Shown here: positions 9,576 through 12,463 of the stretch, piece by piece | Numbering within the stretch: the stretch's first letter is position 1 | Layout of the letters: each line of letters begins with the position of its first letter | Source of the DNA: Gamarada debralockiae | Taxonomy: Eukaryota > Ascomycota > Leotiomycetes > Helotiales > Hyphodiscaceae | Direction: 5' to 3' | NCBI GenBank assembly: GCA_002803225.1 | Contig: NXFV01000449.1 | Location: 1 to 12,463 of the forward strand | Length of the DNA: 12,463 nt | Position numbers and translations under genes: made by a program | Notes under the pieces: generated by a model | What the model saw: only the letters and a program-made list of their open reading frames with translations | Database searches by the model: none | Told to the model about the DNA's origin: nothing

Positions 9576-9640
9576 AGTCGATAGTCGTGTAAAGAGTCGA
9601 CAGGTATATAAAGAGCTGACAGTTATATAAAGAGTCGACG
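9576..9640. repeat. 19-bp tandem repeat, three copies plus a partial
   Basis: Units start at 9576, 9595 and 9614, with a partial at 9633. Each opens AGTCGA or AGCTGA and each full unit ends TAAAG. Copies two and three share TATATAAAG. The period is not a multiple of three, so this is more likely a non-coding, iteron-like cluster than coding sequence. It lies about 350 bp upstream of the inferred start of the recombinase, in DNA less mutated than the window average. Confidence 0.7.
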
Positions 9641-9922
9641 TAGAGGGGTAATACAAATATAGAAGGCGGCAAGGAGAGAATAAACTTCAAAAGTACTTCG
9701 CAAAAGAGTAGATTATAACTAATATCGAGGTAAGGGAGAAGACAACGGAACTATTAAGAGTTAGAGAAAGTAAAGAAGGTAAGTAAAGGAGGAATAAGTA
9801 AAGAACCGAGTTATAAAGTATAGAGATAGAGAGGGTAGTGAGGAGAAAATAAACTTAGAGTCTTTGTAGAGAAGAGAATTGTAGCCAAGGCCATAAGACT
9901 TGTCGAGAATTCGAGAGAAAGA
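9641..9922. other. purine-rich degraded stretch without a callable gene
   Basis: The plus strand is rich in GAGA, AAAG and GGAG words and resembles the coding fragment that follows it, but every frame is broken repeatedly. It may be more of the same coiled-coil gene that has lost register through small indels. Confidence 0.4.
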
Positions 9923-10034
9923 GTAAAGAAGGAACAAAGTAAAAAAGAGTATTTAAAAGAGATGCGTCGAGAATTCGAGAGAAAGAAGGTAAAGAGGGAA
10001 TAATATAGAAAAGAGTGTTTAAAGGAGATACGAT
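9902..10034 (+). repeat. tandem duplication of a 64-66-bp unit
   Basis: Both copies begin GTCGAGAATTCGAGAGAAAG, at 9902 and 9966. The second copy is 2 bp longer in its middle, so the ancestral unit was probably 66 bp (22 codons) and the first copy has suffered a 2-bp deletion. Both copies end in a matching TTTAAA(A/G)GAGAT segment. Confidence 0.75.
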
Positions 10035-10180
10035 AGTTGCTAGAGGTAGAGGGTTAGCGGAAACTACAAGAACTTATATAGCTAGGAGCGGCCTTAAGGC
10101 AAAGACAGACGAGGCCTGCCATAACTAACAAGAAGCTATTTTCTGGCTCTTAGATTAAGGATTTTGGGGGGTCAGGATAA
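9923..10180 (+). pseudogene. coiled-coil-rich coding fragment, family not recognised
   Basis: The frame runs through two 22-residue repeats of the form REFERKK...YLKEMR and then into LQELI-LGAALRQRQTRPAI-TNKKLF before a TAA at 10178. Four internal TAA/TAG codons (10001, 10031, 10055, 10079) and a TAG at 10151 all sit where CAA, CAG or TGG is plausible. The high Arg, Lys and Glu content with spaced Leu suggests a charged alpha-helix or coiled coil. It would be transcribed away from the recombinase. The true 5' end cannot be set because of the 2-bp indel in the repeat. Confidence 0.4.
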
Positions 10181-10350
10181 TTGAAGATGATAACCAGCAA
10201 TTTTTAGGAGGGGACGCGGTTTTCAGGGGTCGTAGCTCTAAGCGAACTGAGGCACGTGCGCTGCAGGCGGCGTTTAGTGAGCGGTCGATACTGCGTAAAA
10301 CAGCGACCAAACCAGCCGAATTCAGCGGCCAAAACCGCAGTACTCAGTCA
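10160..10350. other. non-RIP'd GC-richer block with internal repeats
   Basis: CpA and TpG are common here, in strong contrast to both sides. The block contains a CACGTG at 10253-10258, a near-perfect 11-bp direct repeat (10301-10311 and 10323-10333, CAGCG(A/G)CCAAA) and a 7-bp inverted repeat TACTGCG/CGCAGTA (10289-10295 and 10336-10342) that encloses it. No coding frame is apparent. It could be an element end, a regulatory block, or a single-copy remnant. Confidence 0.55.
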
Positions 10351-10480
10351 TATTATATAATAATCTAGGCTTTAAATATTTTTATATTTTTTATATTTAT
10401 TTATTTATATTTAAAGAACTTATATTTAAAGTCTTATATAATTTTATTAATTTTTAGTACAATTAAAAATACTTGAAAAT
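10351..10480. other. AT-rich low-complexity spacer with a short tandem
   Basis: The spacer is almost pure A/T. It holds a 14-15-bp tandem (10405-10419 and 10420-10433) with the shared segment TTATATTTAAAG. It separates two non-mutated islands. I see no gene in it. Confidence 0.5.
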
Positions 10481-10498
10481 CAGTATTTTTGGTGTAAA

Positions 10499-10533
10499 GG
10501 GGGTGCGGAATGGGGGGGGGTGCGGGATGGGGG
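10499..10533 (+). repeat. G-run cluster with G-quadruplex pattern
   Basis: There are four G tracts on the plus strand: 10499-10503 (5), 10512-10520 (9), 10524-10526 (3) and 10529-10533 (5), with loops of 8, 3 and 2 nt. The segment GGTGCGG(A/G)ATGGGG occurs twice, so the cluster arose by tandem duplication. The G tracts make the local base composition extreme within an AT-rich window. Confidence 0.7.
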
Positions 10534-10843
10534 TGCACGGACTTATAGTCTCGACTGTAGTACTCCTTCTGCCCTATCTATCAGAATCGAATCGTCTATA
10601 CTATAGAGGGGCAAAATGCGAGTATAAGCGCTTCCCGATTGCGCTGTGTGTTGCACGTGCTCTCAGTAAGGGATGAAACCAAAACGAAAACTAACGACGT
10701 AAAACGAAGGTCATGGTGCTCGAACGCACTACAGAATGTATGCGAAAAACGAGATATATAATTGCGATGTTTTCTAAGTACTACTCTAGCTGCGAAGGCC
10801 ATTTATCTTCCGCTAACACGTGACGAAACTAGCTAAGCAAGGT
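10534..10843. other. non-RIP'd spacer without a convincing gene
   Basis: Base composition is balanced, CpA and TpG are normal, and CACGTG occurs at 10654-10659 and 10817-10822. Two overlapping open frames of under 70 codons on opposite strands are open mainly because the DNA escaped mutation, and neither resembles a protein I know. This looks like low-copy sequence between two mutated blocks. Confidence 0.5.
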
Positions 10844-10859
10844 TCTTACAATTGTAAGA
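10844..10859. repeat. perfect 16-bp palindrome at a RIP boundary
   Basis: TCTTACAATTGTAAGA reads the same on both strands. It lies at the junction between the unmutated island to the left and the AT-rich, mutated block with the second relic gene to the right. It contains TTAC in both orientations; motifs beginning TTAC are known target sites of several Starship elements, but no matching partner copy is visible in this window. Confidence 0.6.
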
Positions 10860-11022
10860 CCTACTAAAAACCTAAAAAGTAAAGTAATAATAACCTTCTT
10901 AATACATTTCCCTACTACATTCGACCCCCTTTATATTTATACTTGCCCTTAAGTACTATAAAAACGATACTATCAAAAGAAAAGGAAAAGAACTAATCTA
11001 TACACAAAAGACTCCTATACTA
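10860..11022. other. spacer downstream of the second relic gene
   Basis: AT-rich sequence between the palindrome and the stop codon of the minus-strand relic, probably its former 3' untranslated region. CpA and TpG are still moderately present, so mutation is milder than in the rest of the window. No hairpin terminator or gene is seen. Confidence 0.4.
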
Positions 11023-12463
11023 TTAAATTCCAATACCCCCGTCCGAACTATTATTTTCCAACTTATAGTCTTAAAAGATATCTTTAGAAGCCTTAAGGAA
11101 AATAGCCTCAAAATCATTAAGTTTATCGTTAAGAGAAGTCTTAGTTATAATAACAAGAGCTTTCCCCTTACCTTTACTAGCAAGAGTTAGAGATAGATCA
11201 AAGAGCTTATTATTATCTTCCTTATCATTACTAATAATCTCTAGATCAAAGATAAATCTAAAAGAATTTCCTTTGTTCTTAAAGTAGAAAGTATTATTAT
11301 AGAAGTACTCTTTAAGTTCCTGTAAATAACTAAAGGCTTTATTATAATATTTAATAGCGTTAATTTGCTATAGGTTAATGACTACAGTACTATTGCCTTG
11401 TCTTGTGTTACTAAGCCATTTGTTACGTTCTAGTATAACAAGAGGGTCGCTATACTTACGTTAGCTAACTAGGAAATCAAAAAGGGGTCTACATCCTTCT
11501 AAGGTAATACGAGCTTTAAAAATAGTAATATTAAATTAACTACTATATTAAGGCTTCTCTAGAATTAACAAATCCTTATAATATTAAATGATATTTGCTA
11601 CAAATGCTCTATTTTCGAGAGTTCTATTATCTTTAATCTTAATAAATCTAATTAAGAATAAAATATAATAAGTATTATTAATTATAAAGAGGTTACGAGT
11701 AGAGATAGTAAGTAAAGAAAAGATAACGTCTCCTTTCTTAACGTCCGTTATAGTTTTCTAAGCCAAGTTCTAAGATTAAACTAAGGTATTAAAAGGTCTA
11801 ATAGCTTTGCTATTAGTTAAATTAAAGGTTCTTATATCCTAAAGATTGACTTTATTAAGCTAGTTTTAAACTGTAGCTAAGCCAAAAGTAAGGAATTCGA
11901 TAGGTCGTACTTCGCTACAGACAATAATCTTATTATAAAGGGCAAAAGTCTTATTATTACTATTATTAAGCTAGGTAAAATCAATTATTTTTCTAATATA
12001 TAAAGAGGAGAGTTTTTTGTAAAATCAAAGGGCTATAGAGTATACTATAAGATTAGTCTTATAGTCTTCGTGAAAATAGATATAAGTAATATAGAGTTTA
12101 GGATCTTAATAAATCAACTATTTAATTAAAGAGTAGTAAGCGTTATAAAAGATATTATTATATTTTTAGTTCGAATTTCGATAATAATAAAAGAGTATTT
12201 TAATTTCTTTATTAATATTTTTAACAAAAGCCTTAATATTACTTAATCCGCTAGTTCCTCTAATAGTCTAGTAAAAGAGCTTTTATATAACTCTAAAGGT
12301 TTCCTTATATAAATTAATATCCTTGATTTTAGGCTATTTGAACTTAGGGTCTAATTTAACTATTTACAGGGCTTCTTATCTAAGAACAAATCGAGAGGTA
12401 CTAATAGTATAACGTCTATAGTATCGTTTAATTTCTTTAGTCGATTTAAAGTAATACTTAATA
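11023..12463 (-). pseudogene. RIP-degraded minus-strand gene, 3' part, family not recognised
   Basis: From the right edge to a TAA at 11023-11025 the minus strand reads as one frame of about 480 codons once some 20 TAA/TAG codons and one TGA are taken as former Gln, Trp or Arg. The last 150 codons are nearly free of stops and retain CAA and CAG, so mutation is lighter at the 3' end. Recognisable stretches include DPLVILERNKWLSNTRQGNS, RFIFDLEIISNDKEDNNKLF and a basic GKGKALVIITKT segment near the C-terminus. I match none to a family. The protein is Asn-, Lys- and Ile-rich, with no evident signal peptide or membrane segment. The 5' end lies outside the window. It could be cargo or a mobility gene of another element. 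Confidence 0.6.

Noticed and set aside
9312..10180. One continuous divergent gene from the ATG at 9312 to the coiled-coil fragment
   Set aside because: A 19-bp tandem repeat and a 2-bp indel break the register, and the frame contains stops beyond those easily assigned to RIP.
2331..10258. CACGTGC words at 2331 and 10253 as direct-repeat ends of one large element
   Set aside because: Only seven bases match cleanly. The downstream similarity needs changes RIP does not make, and CACGTG occurs at other places in the window.
10473..10676. Open plus-strand frame of 67 codons
   Set aside because: It starts at TTG, crosses the G-run cluster to give a Gly-rich low-complexity peptide, and is open only because this island escaped RIP. 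It has no homology I can name.
10596..10802. Open minus-strand frame of 68 codons
   Set aside because: It overlaps the opposite frame, has no recognisable motif, and is explained by the normal base composition of the unmutated island.

Overview
The window looks like a filamentous ascomycete (Pezizomycotina) genome segment made almost entirely of transposon-derived DNA degraded by repeat-induced point mutation (RIP). By eye, most of it is very AT-rich. CpA and TpG are scarce, TpA is everywhere, and the decayed reading frames are broken mainly by TAA and TAG at positions that fit former CAA, CAG or TGG codons. No intact gene was found. The species cannot be named from this sequence.

Layout. 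Bases 1-2481 are heavily mutated with no gene I can support. Bases 2482-4169 form a sharply bounded 1688-bp element with two 270-bp terminal inverted repeats that align without a gap and differ only by transitions. It has no recognisable coding capacity but carries a 17-bp-period array of palindromes (about 3561-3787) near its right arm. From 4170 to about 4335 there is a short, much less mutated promoter-like stretch with a TATA box and a pyrimidine-rich leader. It precedes an unrecognised, stop-riddled plus-strand frame that runs to about 5963.

The best-identified gene is a minus-strand relic at 6410-9231. It encodes a DUF3435-type tyrosine recombinase, the family that includes the captains of Starship giant transposons. 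It has a probable RIP-damaged intron, a stop at the expected position of the box-I arginine, and two C-terminal C2H2 fingers in which six of eight ligands now read Tyr. Upstream of it (9232-10180) are a CT-rich leader on the recombinase strand, a 19-bp tandem repeat, and a plus-strand coiled-coil coding fragment with a 66-bp internal duplication.

Bases 10160-10350 and about 10480-10860 are islands that escaped RIP. They hold structured repeats, a G-quadruplex-type G-run cluster and, at the right edge, a perfect 16-bp palindrome. Beyond it (11023-12463) lies the 3' part of a second minus-strand relic gene that I do not recognise and that runs off the window.

Together the picture is a nest of dead mobile elements. 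The recombinase gene would have been the mobility gene of its own element. The long-TIR element is non-autonomous and would have depended on a transposase elsewhere.
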